A DNA stretch of 64,000 nucleotides from Megachile rotundata (lineage: Eukaryota > Arthropoda > Insecta > Hymenoptera > Megachilidae): contig NW_027473315.1 in NCBI RefSeq assembly GCF_050947335.1, positions 620,001-684,000 of the forward strand, given 5' to 3'. The first letter of the stretch is position 1; every line of letters begins with the position of its first letter. The position numbers and the translations under genes were made by a program. The notes below the pieces were generated by a model. That model saw only the letters and a program-made list of their open reading frames with translations, ran no database searches and was not told the DNA's origin. Of this stretch, positions 11,470 through 23,803 are shown one piece after another.

Positions 11470-12435
11470 TGATTGCGATTGTGTGATTGTGATTGTATGA
11501 TTGTGATTGTATGATTGTGATTGTATGATTGTGATTGTATGATTGTGATAGTATGATTGTGATTGTATGATTGTGATTGTATGATTGTGATTGTATGATT
11601 GTGATTGTATGATTTTGATTGTATGATTGTTTTTGTATGATTGTGATTGTATGATTGTGATTGTATGATTGTGATTGTATGATTGTGATAGTATGATTGT
11701 GATTGTATGATTGTGGTTGTATGATTGTGATTGTATGATAGTGATTGTATGATTGTGATTGTATGATTGGGATTGTATGATTGAGATTGTATGATTGTGA
11801 TTGTATTATTGCGATTGTATGATTGTGATTGTATGATTGTGATTATATGATTGTGAATGTATGATTGTTTCTGTATGATTGTGATGGTGCAGTAGTAATT
11901 GTATGATTGTCTTCGTATGATTGTGGTTGTATGATTGTGATTGTATCATTGCGATAGTATGATTGTGATTGTATGATTGTGATTGTATGATTGTGATTGT
12001 ACGATTGCGATAGTATGATTGGGATTGTGTGATTGTGATTGTATGATTGTGATTGTATGATTGAGATTGCAAGATTGTGATTGTATTATTGTGATTGTAT
12101 GATTGTGATTGTATGATTGTGATTGTATGATTGTGAATGTATGACTGTGATTGTATGATTGTGAATGTGTGATTGTGATTGTATGATTGTTTTTGTATGA
12201 TTGTGATTGTATAGTAGTAATTGTATGATTGTCATCGTATGATTGTGTTTGTATGATTGTTTTTGTATGATTGTGATTGTATAGTAGTAATTGTATGATT
12301 GTCTTCGTATGATTGTGATCGTATGATTGTGATTGTATGATTGTGATTGCATGATTGTGATTGTATCATTGTTTTTGTATGATTGTGATTGTATGATTGC
12401 GATTGTGTGATTGTGATTGTATGATTGTGATTGTA
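11470..12435 (+). repeat. 0.95-kb tandem unit, first copy
   Basis: The 69-monomer unit starts at tgattgcgattgtg and contains a tgattttgattgta monomer at 11610, a T5 monomer, the tgattgtttctgta form of the K block, tgattgcgatagta with tgattgggattgtg, and a K doublet. The next unit repeats this order at 966 bp, then 952 bp after one monomer is lost near 12.55 kb. The K block here reads cagtagtaattgta after tgattgtgatggtg. Confidence 0.82.
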
Positions 12436-13331
12436 TGATTGCGATTGTGTGATTGTGATTGTATGATTGTGATTGTATGATTGTGATTGTATGATTGTGA
12501 TTGTATGATTGTGATAGTATGATTGTGATTGTATGATTGTGATTGTATGATTGTGATTGTATGATTTTGATTGTATGATTGTTTTTGTATGATTGTGATT
12601 GTATGATTGTGATTGTATGATTGTGATTGTATGATTGTGATAGTATGATTGTGATTGTATGATTGTGGTTGTATGATTGTGATTGTATGATAGTGATTGT
12701 ATGATTGTGATTGTATGATTGGGATTGTATGATTGAGATTGTATGATTGTGATTGTATTATTGCGATTGTATGATTGTGATTGTATGATTGTGATTATAT
12801 GATTGTGAATGTATGATTGTTTCTGTATGATTGTGATGGTACAGTAGTAATTGTATGATTGTCTTCGTATGATTGTGGTTGTATGATTGTGATTGTATCA
12901 TTGCGATAGTATGATTGTGATTGTATGATTGTGATTGTATGATTGTGATTGTACGATTGCGATAGTATGATTGGGATTGTGTGATTGTGATTGTATGATT
13001 GTGATTGTATGATTGAGATTGCAAGATTGTGATTGTATTATTGTGATTGTATGATTGTGATTGTATGATTGTGATTGTATGATTGTGAATGTATGACTGT
13101 GATTGTATGATTGTGAATGTGTGATTGTGATTGTATGATTGTTTTTGTATGATTGTGATTGTATAGTAGTAATTGTATGATTGTCATCGTATGATTGTGT
13201 TTGTATGATTGTTTTTGTATGATTGTGATTGTATAGTAGTAATTGTATGATTGTCTTCGTATGATTGTGATCGTATGATTGTGATTGTATGATTGTGATT
13301 GCATGATTGTGATTGTATCATTGTTTTTGTA
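12436..13331 (+). repeat. 0.95-kb tandem unit, second copy
   Basis: It repeats 11470-12435 and departs from it just after tcattgtttttgta at 13318, where a tgattgtgattgaa monomer replaces the expected tgattgcgattgtg. Confidence 0.82.
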
Positions 13332-13345
13332 TGATTGTGATTGTA

Positions 13346-14690
13346 TGATTGTGATTGAATGATTGCGATAGTATGATTGTGATTGTATGATTGTGATTGT
13401 ATGATTGAGATTGTATGATTGTGATTGTATTATTGTGATTGTATGATTGTGATTGTATGATTGTGATTGTATGATTGTGAATGTATGATTGTGATTGTAT
13501 GATTGTGATTGTATGATTGTTTTTGTATGATTGTGATTTTATAGTAGTAATTGTATGATTGTCATCGTATGATTGTGATTGTATGATTGTTTTTGTATGA
13601 TTGCGATTGTATAGTAGTAATTGTATGATTGTCTTCGTATGATTGTGATCGTATGATTGTGATTGTATGATTGTGATTGTATGATTGTGATTGTATGATT
13701 GTGATTGTATCATTGTGATTGTTTGATTGTGATCATATGATTGTGATTGTATGATTGTGATTGCATGATTGTGATTGTATGATTGTGATTGTATGATTTT
13801 GATTGTATGATTGTCTTTGTATGATTGTGATTGTATGATTGTGATTGTATGATTGTGATTGTATGATTGTGATTGTATGATTGTGATAGTATGATTGTGA
13901 TTGTATGATTGTGATTGTATGATTGTTTTTGTATGATTGTGATTATATAGCAGTAATTGTATGATTGTCATCGTATGATTGTGATTGTATGATTGCTTTT
14001 GTATGATTGTGATTGTATAGTAGTAATTGTATGATTGTCTTCGTATGATTGTGATCGTATGATTGTGATTGTATGATTGTGATTGTATGATTGTGATTGT
14101 ATGATTGTGATTGTATCATTGTGATTGTTTGATTGTGATCATATGATTGTGTTTGTATGATTGTGATTGCATGATTGTGATTGTATGATTGTGATTGTAT
14201 GATTTTGATTGTATGATTGTTTTTGTATGATTGTGATTGTATGATTGTGTTTGTATGATTGTGATTGCATGATTGTGATTGTATGATTGTGATTGTATGA
14301 TTTTGATTGTATGATTGTTTTTGTATGATTGTGATTGTATGATTGTGATTGTATGATTGTGATTGTATGATTGTGATAGTATGATTGTGATTGTATGATT
14401 GTGGTTGTATGATTTTGATTGTATGATAGTGATTGTATGATTGTGATTGTATGATTGGGATTGTATGATTGAGATTGTATGATTGTGATTGTATTATTGT
14501 GATTGTATGATTGTGATTGTATGATTGTGATTATATGATTGTGAATGTATGATTGTTTCTGTATGATTGTGATGGTACAGTAGGATTTGTATGATTGTCT
14601 TCGTATGATTGTGGTTGTATGATTGTGATTGTATCATTGCGATAGTATGATTGTGATTGTATGATTGTGATTGTATGATTGTGATTGTAT
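13346..14690 (+). repeat. 2.56-kb offset duplication, first copy
   Basis: The variant order from a tgattgtgattgaa monomer through two K doublets and E blocks recurs at 15908-17238, at an offset of 2,562 bp, falling to 2,548 bp near the end (one monomer difference). Confidence 0.78.
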
Positions 14691-14857
14691 GATTGTGATT
14701 ATATGATTGTGAATGTATGATTGTTTCTGTATGATTGTGATGGTACAGTAGTAATTGTATGATTGTCTTCGTATGATTGTGGTTGTATGATTGTGATTGT
14801 ATCATTGCGATAGTATGATTGTGATTGTATGATTGTGATTGTATGATTGTGATTGTA
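14522..14857 (+). repeat. 168-bp direct duplication
   Basis: Twelve monomers from a tgattgtgattata monomer to just after tcattgcgatagta are present twice in tandem, at 14522-14689 and 14690-14857. The first copy has cagtaggatttgta where the second has cagtagtaattgta. Confidence 0.82.
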
Positions 14858-15123
14858 CGATTGCGATAGTATGATTGGGATTGTGTGATTGTGATTGTAT
14901 GATTGTGATTGTATGATTGAGATTGCAAGATTGTGATTGTATTATTGTGATTGTATGATTGTGATTGTATGATTGTGATTGTATGATTGTGAATGTATGA
15001 CTGTGATTGTATGATTGTGAATGTGTGATTGTGATTGTATGATTGTTTTTGTATGATTGTGATTGTATAGTAGTAATTGTATGATTGTCATCGTATGATT
15101 GTGTTTGTATGATTGTTTTTGTA

Positions 15124-18077
15124 TGATTGTGATTGTATAGTAGTAATTGTATGATTGTCTTCGTATGATTGTGATCGTATGATTGTGATTGTATGATTGT
15201 GATTGCATGATTGTGATTGTATCATTGTTTTTGTATGATTGTGATTGTATGATTGCGATTGTGTGATTGTGATTGTATGATTGTGATTGTATGATTGTGA
15301 TTGTATGATTGGCATGGTATGATTGTGATTGTATGATTCTGATTGTATGATTGTGATTGTATGATTGCGATTGCATCATTGTTTTTGTATGATTGTGATT
15401 GTGTGATTGTGATTGTATGATTGTGATTGTATGATTGTGATTGTATGATTGGGATGGTATGATTGTGATTGTATGATTGTGATTGTATGATTGTGATTGC
15501 ATGATTGTGATTGTATGATTGTGATTGTATGATTGTGATTGTATGATTGTGATTGCATGATTGTGATTGAATGATTGTGATTGTATGATTGTGATTGTAC
15601 GATTGTGATTGTATGATTGCGATAGTATGATTGTGATTGTATGATTGTGATTGTATGATTGTGATTGTATGATTGTGATTGTATGATTGTGATTGTATGA
15701 TTGAGATTGTATGATTGTGGTTGTATTATTGTGATTGTATGATTGTGATTGTATGATTGTGATTGAATGATTGCGATAGTATGATTGTGATTGTATGATT
15801 GTGATTGTATGATTGAGATTGTATGATTGTGATTGTATGATTGTGATTGTATGATTGAGATTGTATGATTGTGGTTGTATTATTGTGATTGTATGATTGA
15901 GATTGTATGATTGTGATTGAATGATTGCGATAGTATGATTGTGATTGTATGATTGTGATTGTATGATTGAGATTGTATGATTGTGATTGTATTATTGTGA
16001 TTGTATGATTGTGATTGTATGATTGTGATTGTATGATTGTGAATGTATGATTGTGATTGTATGATTGTGATTGTATGATTGTTTTTGTATGATTGTGATT
16101 TTATAGTAGTAATTGTATGATTGTCATCGTATGATTGTGATTGTATGATTGTTTTTGTATGATTGCGATTGTATAGTAGTAATTGTATGATTGTCTTCGT
16201 ATGATTGTGATCGTATGATTGTGATTGTATGATTGTGATTGTATGATTGTGATTGTATGATTGTGATTGTATCATTGTGATTGTTTGATTGTGATCATAT
16301 GATTGTGATTGTATGATTGTGATTGCATGATTGTGATTGTATGATTGTGATTGTATGATTTTGATTGTATGATTGTCTTTGTATGATTGTGATTGTATGA
16401 TTGTGATTGTATGATTGTGATTGTATGATTGTGATTGTATGATTGTGATAGTATGATTGTGATTGTATGATTGTGATTGTATGATTGTTTTTGTATGATT
16501 GTGATTATATAGCAGTAATTGTATGATTGTCATCGTATGATTGTGATTGTATGATTGCTTTTGTATGATTGTGATTGTATAGTAGTAATTGTATGATTGT
16601 CTTCGTATGATTGTGATCGTATGATTGTGATTGTATGATTGTGATTGTATGATTGTGATTGTATGATTGTGATTGTATCATTGTGATTGTTTGATTGTGA
16701 TCATATGATTGTGTTTGTATGATTGTGATTGCATGATTGTGATTGTATGATTGTGATTGTATGATTTTGATTGTATGATTGTTTTTGTATGATTGTGATT
16801 GTATGATTGTGTTTGTATGATTGTGATTGCATGATTGTGATTGTATGATTGTGATTGTATGATTTTGATTGTATGATTGTTTTTGTATGATTGTGATTGT
16901 ATGATTGTGATTGTATGATTGTGATTGTATGATTGTGATAGTATGATTGTGATTGTATGATTGTGGTTGTATGATTTTGATTGTATGATAGTGATTGTAT
17001 GATTGTGATTGTATGATTGGGATTGTATGATTGAGATTGTATGATTGTGATTGTATTATTGTGATTGTATGATTGTGATTATATGATTGTGAATGTATGA
17101 TTGTTTCTGTATGATTGTGATGGTACAGTAGGAATTGTATGATTGTCTTCGTATGATTGTGGTTGTATGATTGTGATTGTATCATTGCGATAGTATGATT
17201 GTGATTGTATGATTGTGATTGTATGATTGTGATTGTATGATTGCGATAGTATGATTGGGATTGTGTGATTGTGATTGTATGATTGTGATTGTATGATTGA
17301 GATTGCAAGATTGTGATTGTATTATTGTGATTGTATGATTGTGATTGTATGATTGTGATTGTATGATTGTGAATGTATGACTGTGATTGTATGATTGTGA
17401 ATGTGTGATTGTGATTGTATGATTGTTTTTGTATGATTGTGATTGTATAGTAGTAATTGTATGATTGTCATCGTATGATTGTGTTTGTATGATTGTTTTT
17501 GTATGATTGTGATTGTATAGTAGTAATTGTATGATTGTCTTCGTATGATTGTGATCGTATGATTGTGATTGTATGATTGTGATTGCATGATTGTGATTGT
17601 ATCATTGTTTTTGTATGATTGTGATTGTATGATTGCGATTTTGTGATTGTGATTGTATGATTGTGATTGTATGATTGTGATTGTATGAATGGGATGGTAT
17701 GATTGTGATTGTATGATTCTGATTGTATGATTGTGATTGTATGATTGTGATTGTATGATCGTGATTGTATCATTGTTTTTGTATGATTGGGATGGTATGA
17801 TTGTGATTGTATGATTGTGATTGTATGATTGTGATTGCATGATTGTGATTGTATGATTGTGATTGTATGATTGTGATTGTATGATTGTGATTGCATGATT
17901 GTGATTGAATGATTGTGATTGTATGATTGTGATTGTACGATTGTGATTGTATGATTGCGATAGTATGATTGTGATTGTATGATTGTGATTGTATGATTGT
18001 GATTGTATGATTGAGATTGTATGATTGTGGTTGTATTATTGGGATTGTATGATTGTGATTGTATGATTGTGATTGTA
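15124..18077 (+). repeat. 8.7-kb offset duplication, first copy
   Basis: About 2.95 kb matches 23804-26785 at an offset of 8,680 bp, changing to 8,708 bp (two monomers more in the distal copy). Landmarks are tagtag at 15138 and 23818, and tcattgtttttgta at 15376 and 24056. A private monomer at 15306, tgattggcatggta, replaces the usual tgattgggatggta. The match ends where this copy has tgattgcgattgtg at 18078 and the other has a consensus monomer. It overlaps the second copy of the 2.56-kb offset duplication (15908-17238). Confidence 0.8.
15908..17238 (+). repeat. 2.56-kb offset duplication, second copy
   Basis: It repeats 13346-14690 with the same K and E blocks. It lies inside the larger 15124-18077 segment and so was carried with it to 24.5-26 kb. 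Confidence 0.78.
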
Positions 18078-18791
18078 TGATTGCGATTGTGTGATTGTGA
18101 TTGTATGATTGTGATTGTATGATTGTGATTGTATGATTGTGATTGTATGATTGTGAATGTATGATTGTGATTGTATGATTGTGATTGTATGATTGTGATT
18201 GCATGATTGTGATTGAATGATTGTGATTGTATGATTGTGATTGTACGATTGTGATTGTATGATTGCGATTGTATGATTGTGATTGTATGATAGCGATTGT
18301 ATGATTGCGATTGTATGATTGGGATTGTATGATTGAGATTGTATGATTGTGATTGTATTATTGTGGTTGTATGATTGCGATTGTATGATTGGGATTGTAT
18401 GATTGAGATTGTATGATTGTGATTGTATTATTGTGGTTGTATGATTGTGATTGTATGATTGTGATTGTATGATTGTGAATGTATGATTGTGATTGTATGA
18501 TTGTGATTGTATGAATGTGATTGTATGATTGCGATTGTATGATTGTGATTGTATGATAGCGATTGTATGATTGCGATTGTATGATTGGGATTGTATGATT
18601 GAGATTGTATGATTGTGATTGTATTATTGTGGTTGTATGATTGTGATTGTATGATTGTGATTGTATGATTGTGAATGTATGATTGTGATTGTATGATTGT
18701 GATTGTATGATTGTGATTGTATGATTGTGATTGCATGATTGTGATTGAATGATTGTGATTGTATGATTGTGATTGTACGATTGTGATTGAA
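18078..18791 (+). repeat. Mixed satellite with a 70-bp direct repeat
   Basis: No gene. ttattgtggttgta occurs at 18358 and again at 18428, with the same intervening monomers (gcgattg, gggattg, gagattg, consensus) on either side, so a five-monomer unit is tandemly duplicated. The variants tgatagcgattgta and tgattgcgattgta are common here, and a similar series precedes several of the 1,050-bp modules. Confidence 0.7.
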
Positions 18792-19841
18792 TGATTGCGA
18801 TAGTATGATTGTGATTGTATGATTGTGATTGTATGATTGTGATTGTATGATTGTGATTGTATGATTGTGATTGTATGATTGTGATTGTATGATTGTGATT
18901 GTATGATTGTGATTGTATGATTGTGATTGTATGATTGTGATTGTATGATTGAGATTGTATGATTGTGATTGTATTATTGTGATTGTATGATTGTGATTGT
19001 ATGATTGTGATTGTATGATTGTGAATGTATGATTGTGACTGTATGATTGTGATTGTATGATTGCGATAGTATGATTGGGATTGTGTGATTGTGATTGTAT
19101 GATTGTGATTGTATGATTGAGATTGCAAGATTGTGATTGTATTATTGTGATTGTATGATTGTGATTGTATGATTGTGATTGTATGATTGTGAATGTATGA
19201 CTGTGATTGTATGATTGTGAATGTGTGATTCTGATTGTACGATTGTGATTGTATGATTGCGATAGTATGATTGTGATTGTAGGATTGTATTTGTATGATT
19301 GTGATTGTATGATTGTGATTGTATGAATGTGATTGTATGATTGCGATTGTATGATTGTGATTGTATGATAGTGATTGTATGATTGTGATTGTATGATTGG
19401 GATCGTATGATTGAGATTGTATGATTGTGATTGTATTATTGTGATTGTATGATTGTGATTGTATGATTGTGATTGTATGATTGTGAATGTATGATTGTGA
19501 TTGTATGATTGTGATTGTATGATTGTGATTGTATGATTGTGGTTGCATGATTGTGATTGAATGATTGTGATTGTATGATTGTGATTGTACGATTGTGATT
19601 GAATGATTGCGATAGTATGATTGTGATTGTATGATTGTGATTGTATGATTGTGATTGTATGATTGTGATTGTATGATTGTGATTGTATGATTGTGATTGT
19701 ATGATTGCGATTGTATGATTGTGATTGTATGATTGAGATTGTATGATTGTGATTGTATTATTGTGATTGTATGATTGTGATTGTATGATTGTGATTGTAT
19801 GATTGTGAATGTATGATTGTGATTGTATGATTGTGATTGTA
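18792..19841 (+). repeat. 1,050-bp module M, copy 1
   Basis: The module is 75 monomers, from tgattgcgatagta to just before tcattgtttttgta. Landmarks in order: ten perfect consensus monomers, gagattg, ttattg, gaatg, gactg, gcgatagta with gggattgtg, gagattgca with agattg, a ggattgtatttgta monomer, a gggatcgta monomer, a ggttgca monomer, and a second gcgatagta run. Five copies are present in 18.8-37.0 kb. The downstream consensus run before the next gagattg is five monomers in this copy. Confidence 0.88.
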
Positions 19842-21745
19842 TCATTGTTTTTGTATGATTGTGATTGTGTGATTGTGATTGTATGATTGTGATTGTATGA
19901 TTGTGATTGTATGATTGTGATTGTATGATTGGGATGGTATGATTGTGATTGTATGATTGTGATTGTATGATTGTGATTGCATGATTGTGATTGTATGATT
20001 GTGATTGTATGATTGTGATTGTATGATTGTGATTGCATGATTGTGATTGAATGATTGTGATTGTTTGATTGTGATTGTACGATTGTGATTGTATGATTGC
20101 GATAGTATGATTGTGATTGTATGATTGTGATTGTATGATTGTGATTGTATGATTGTGATTGTATGATTGTGATTGTATGATTGAGATTGTATGATTGTTT
20201 TTGTATGGTTGTGATTGTATAGTAGTAATTGTATGATTGTCTTCGTATGATTGTGATCGTATGATTGTGATTGTATGATTGTGATTGTATGATTGTGATT
20301 GTATGATTGTGATAATATCATTGTGATTGTTTGATTGTGATCATATGATTGTGATTGTATGATTGTGATTGCATGATTGTGATTGTATGATTGTGATTGT
20401 ATGATTTTGATTGTATGATTGTTTTTGTATGATTGTGATTGTATGATTGTGATTGTATGATTGTGATTGTATTATTGTGATTGTATGATTGTGATTATAT
20501 GATTGTGAATGTATGATTGTTTCTGTATGATTGTGATGGTATAGTAGTAATTGTATGATTGTCTTCGTATGATTGTGGTTGTATGATTGTGATTGTATCA
20601 TTGCGATAGTATGATTGTGATTGTATGATTATGATTGTATGATTGTGATTGTATGATTGCGATAGTATGATTGGGATTGTGTGATTGGGATGGTATGATT
20701 GTGATTGTATGATTGTGATTGTATGATTGTGATTGCATGATTGTGATTGTATGATTGTGATTGTATGATTGTGATTGTATGATTGTGATTGCATGATTGT
20801 GATTGAATGATTGTAATTGTATGATTGCGATAGTATGATTGTGATTGTATGATTGTGATTGTATGATTGTGATTGTATGCTTGCGATAGTATGATTGTGA
20901 TTGTATGATTGTGATTGTATGATTGTGATTGCATGATTGTGATTGAATGATTGTGATTGTATGATTGTGATTGTACGATTGTGATTGTATGCTTGCGATA
21001 GTATGATTGTGATTGTATGATTGTATTTGTATGATTGTGATTGTATGATTGTGATTGTATGAATGTGATTGTATGATTGCGATTGTATGATTGTGATTGT
21101 ATGATAGCGATTGTATGATTGCGATTGTATGATTGGGATTGTATGATTGAGATTGTATGATTGTGATTGTATTATTGTGGTTGTATGATTGTGATTGTAT
21201 GATTGTGATTGTATGATTGTGAATGTATGATTGTGATTGTATGATTGTGATTGTATGATTGTGATTGTATGATTGTGATTGCATGATTGTGATTGAATGA
21301 TTGTGATTGTATGATTGTGATTGTACGATTGTGATTGAATGATTGCGATAGTATGATTGTGATTGTATGATAGTGATTGTATGATTGTGATTGTATGATT
21401 GTGATTGTATGATTGTGATTGCATGATTGTGATTGAATGATTGTGATTGTATGATTGTGATTGTACGATTGTGATTGTATGATTGCGATTGTATGATTGT
21501 GATTGTATGATAGCGATTGTATGATTGCGATTGTATGATTGGGATTGTATGATTGAGATTGTATGATTGTGATTGTATTATTGTGGTTGTATGATTGTGA
21601 TTGTATGATTGTGATTGTATGATTGTGAATGTATGATTGTGATTGTATGATTGTGATTGTATGATTGTGATTGTATGATTGTGATTGCATGATTGTGATT
21701 GAATGATTGTCATTGTATGATTGTGATTGTACGATTGTGATTGAA
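19842..21745 (+). repeat. Module M flank, copy 1
   Basis: No gene. Starting at tcattgtttttgta it carries tgattgggatggta, a tggttg-type K block near 20.2 kb, an E block near 20.3 kb, the tgattgtttctgta K block near 20.5 kb, and series with tgcttgcgatagta monomers. The part up to about 21.0 kb recurs from 28816 at an offset of 8,960-8,974 bp. Confidence 0.75.
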
Positions 21746-22809
21746 TGATTGCGATAGTATGATTGTGATTGTATGATTGTGATTGTATGATTGTGATTGT
21801 ATGATTGTGATTGTATGATTGTGATTGTATGATTGTGATTGTATGATTGTGATTGTATGATTGTGATTGTATGATTGTGATTGTATGATTGTGATTGTAT
21901 GATTGTGATTGTATGATTGAGATTGTATGATTGTGATTGTATTATTGTGATTGTATGATTGTGATTGTATGATTGTGATTGTATGATTGTGAATGTATGA
22001 TTGTGACTGTATGATTGTGATTGTATGATTGCGATAGTATGATTGGGATTGTGTGATTGTGATTGTATGATTGTGATTGTATGATTGAGATTGCAAGATT
22101 GTGATTGTATTATTGTGATTGTATGATTGTGATTGTATGATTGTGATTGTATGATTGTGAATGTATGACTGTGATTGTATGATTGTGAATGTGTGATTCT
22201 GATTGTACGATTGTGATTGTATGATTGCGATAGTATGATTGTGATTGTAGGATTGTATTTGTATGATTGTGATTGTATGATTGTGATTGTATGAATGTGA
22301 TTGTATGATTGCGATTGTATGATTGTGATTGTATGATAGTGATTGTATGATTGTGATTGTATGATTGGGATCGTATGATTGAGATTGTATGATTGTGATT
22401 GTATTATTGTGATTGTATGATTGTGATTGTATGATTGTGATTGTATGATTGTGAATGTATGATTGTGATTGTATGATTGTGATTGTATGATTGTGATTGT
22501 ATGATTGTGGTTGCATGATTGTGATTGAATGATTGTGATTGTATGATTGTGATTGTACGATTGTGATTGAATGATTGCGATAGTATGATTGTGATTGTAT
22601 GATTGTGATTGTATGATTGTGATTGTATGATTGTGATTGTATGATTGTGATTGTATGATTGTGATTGTATGATTGCGATTGTATGATTGTGATTGTATGG
22701 TTGAGATTGTATGATTGTGATTGTATTATTGTGATTGTATGATTGTGATTGTATGATTGTGATTGTATGATTGTGAATGTATGATTGTGATTGTATGATT
22801 GTGATTGTA
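21746..22809 (+). repeat. 1,050-bp module M, copy 2 (76 monomers)
   Basis: It has the same landmark order as copy 1, but the first consensus run is eleven monomers instead of ten, which accounts for the whole 14-bp length difference. It carries the variant tggttgagattgta, shared only with copy 4. The downstream consensus run is six monomers, again shared with copy 4. Confidence 0.88.
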
Positions 22810-23803
22810 TCATTGTTTTTGTATGATTGTGATTGTGTGATTGTGATTGTATGATTGTGATTGTATGATTGTGATTGTATGATTGTGATTGTATGATTGG
22901 GATGGTATGATTGTGATTGTATGATTGTGATTGTATGATTGTGATTGCATGATTGTGATTGTATGATTGTGATTGTATGATTGTGATTGTATGATTGTGA
23001 TTGCATGATTGTGATTGAATGATTGTGATTGTTTGATTGTGATTGTACGATTGTGATTGTATGATTGCGATAGTATGATTGTGATTGTATGATTGTGATT
23101 GTATGATTGTGATTGTATGATTGTGATTGTATGATTGTGATTGTATGATTGTGATTGTATGATTGAGATTGTATGATTGTTTTTGTATGGTTGTGATTGT
23201 ATAGTAGTAATTGTATGATTGTCTTCGTATGATTGTGATCGTATGATTGTGATTGTATGATTGTGATTGTATGATTGTGATTGTATGATTGTGATAATAT
23301 CATTGTGATTGTTTGATTGTGATCATATGATTGTGATTGTATGATTGTGATTGCATGATTGTGATTGTATGATTGTGATTGTATGATTTTGATTGTATGA
23401 TTGTGATTATATGATTGTGAATGTATGATTGTTTCTGTATGATTGTGATGGTATAGTAGTAATTGTATGATTGTCTTCGTATGATTGTGGTTGTATGATT
23501 GTGATTGTATCATTGCGATAGTATGATTGTGATTGTATGATTATGATTGTATGATTGTGATTGTATGATTGTGATTGTATGATTGTGATTGTATGATTGT
23601 GATTGTATGATTGAGATTGTATGATTGTGATTGTATTATTGTGATTGTATGATTGTGATTGTATGATTGTGATTGTATGATTCTGATTGTATGATTGTGA
23701 TTGTATGATTGCGATTGTATCATTGTTTTTGTATGATTGTGATTGTGTGATTGTGATTGTATGATTGTGATTGTATGATTGTGATTGTATGATTGGGATG
23801 GTA
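22810..23803 (+). repeat. Module M flank, copy 2 (short)
   Basis: No gene. It follows the flank of copy 1 through the K and E blocks, then skips part of that series: tgattttgattgta is followed directly by the tgattgtgattata and tgattgtttctgta K block. This looks like a deletion of several monomers relative to copies 1 and 3. Confidence 0.7.
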
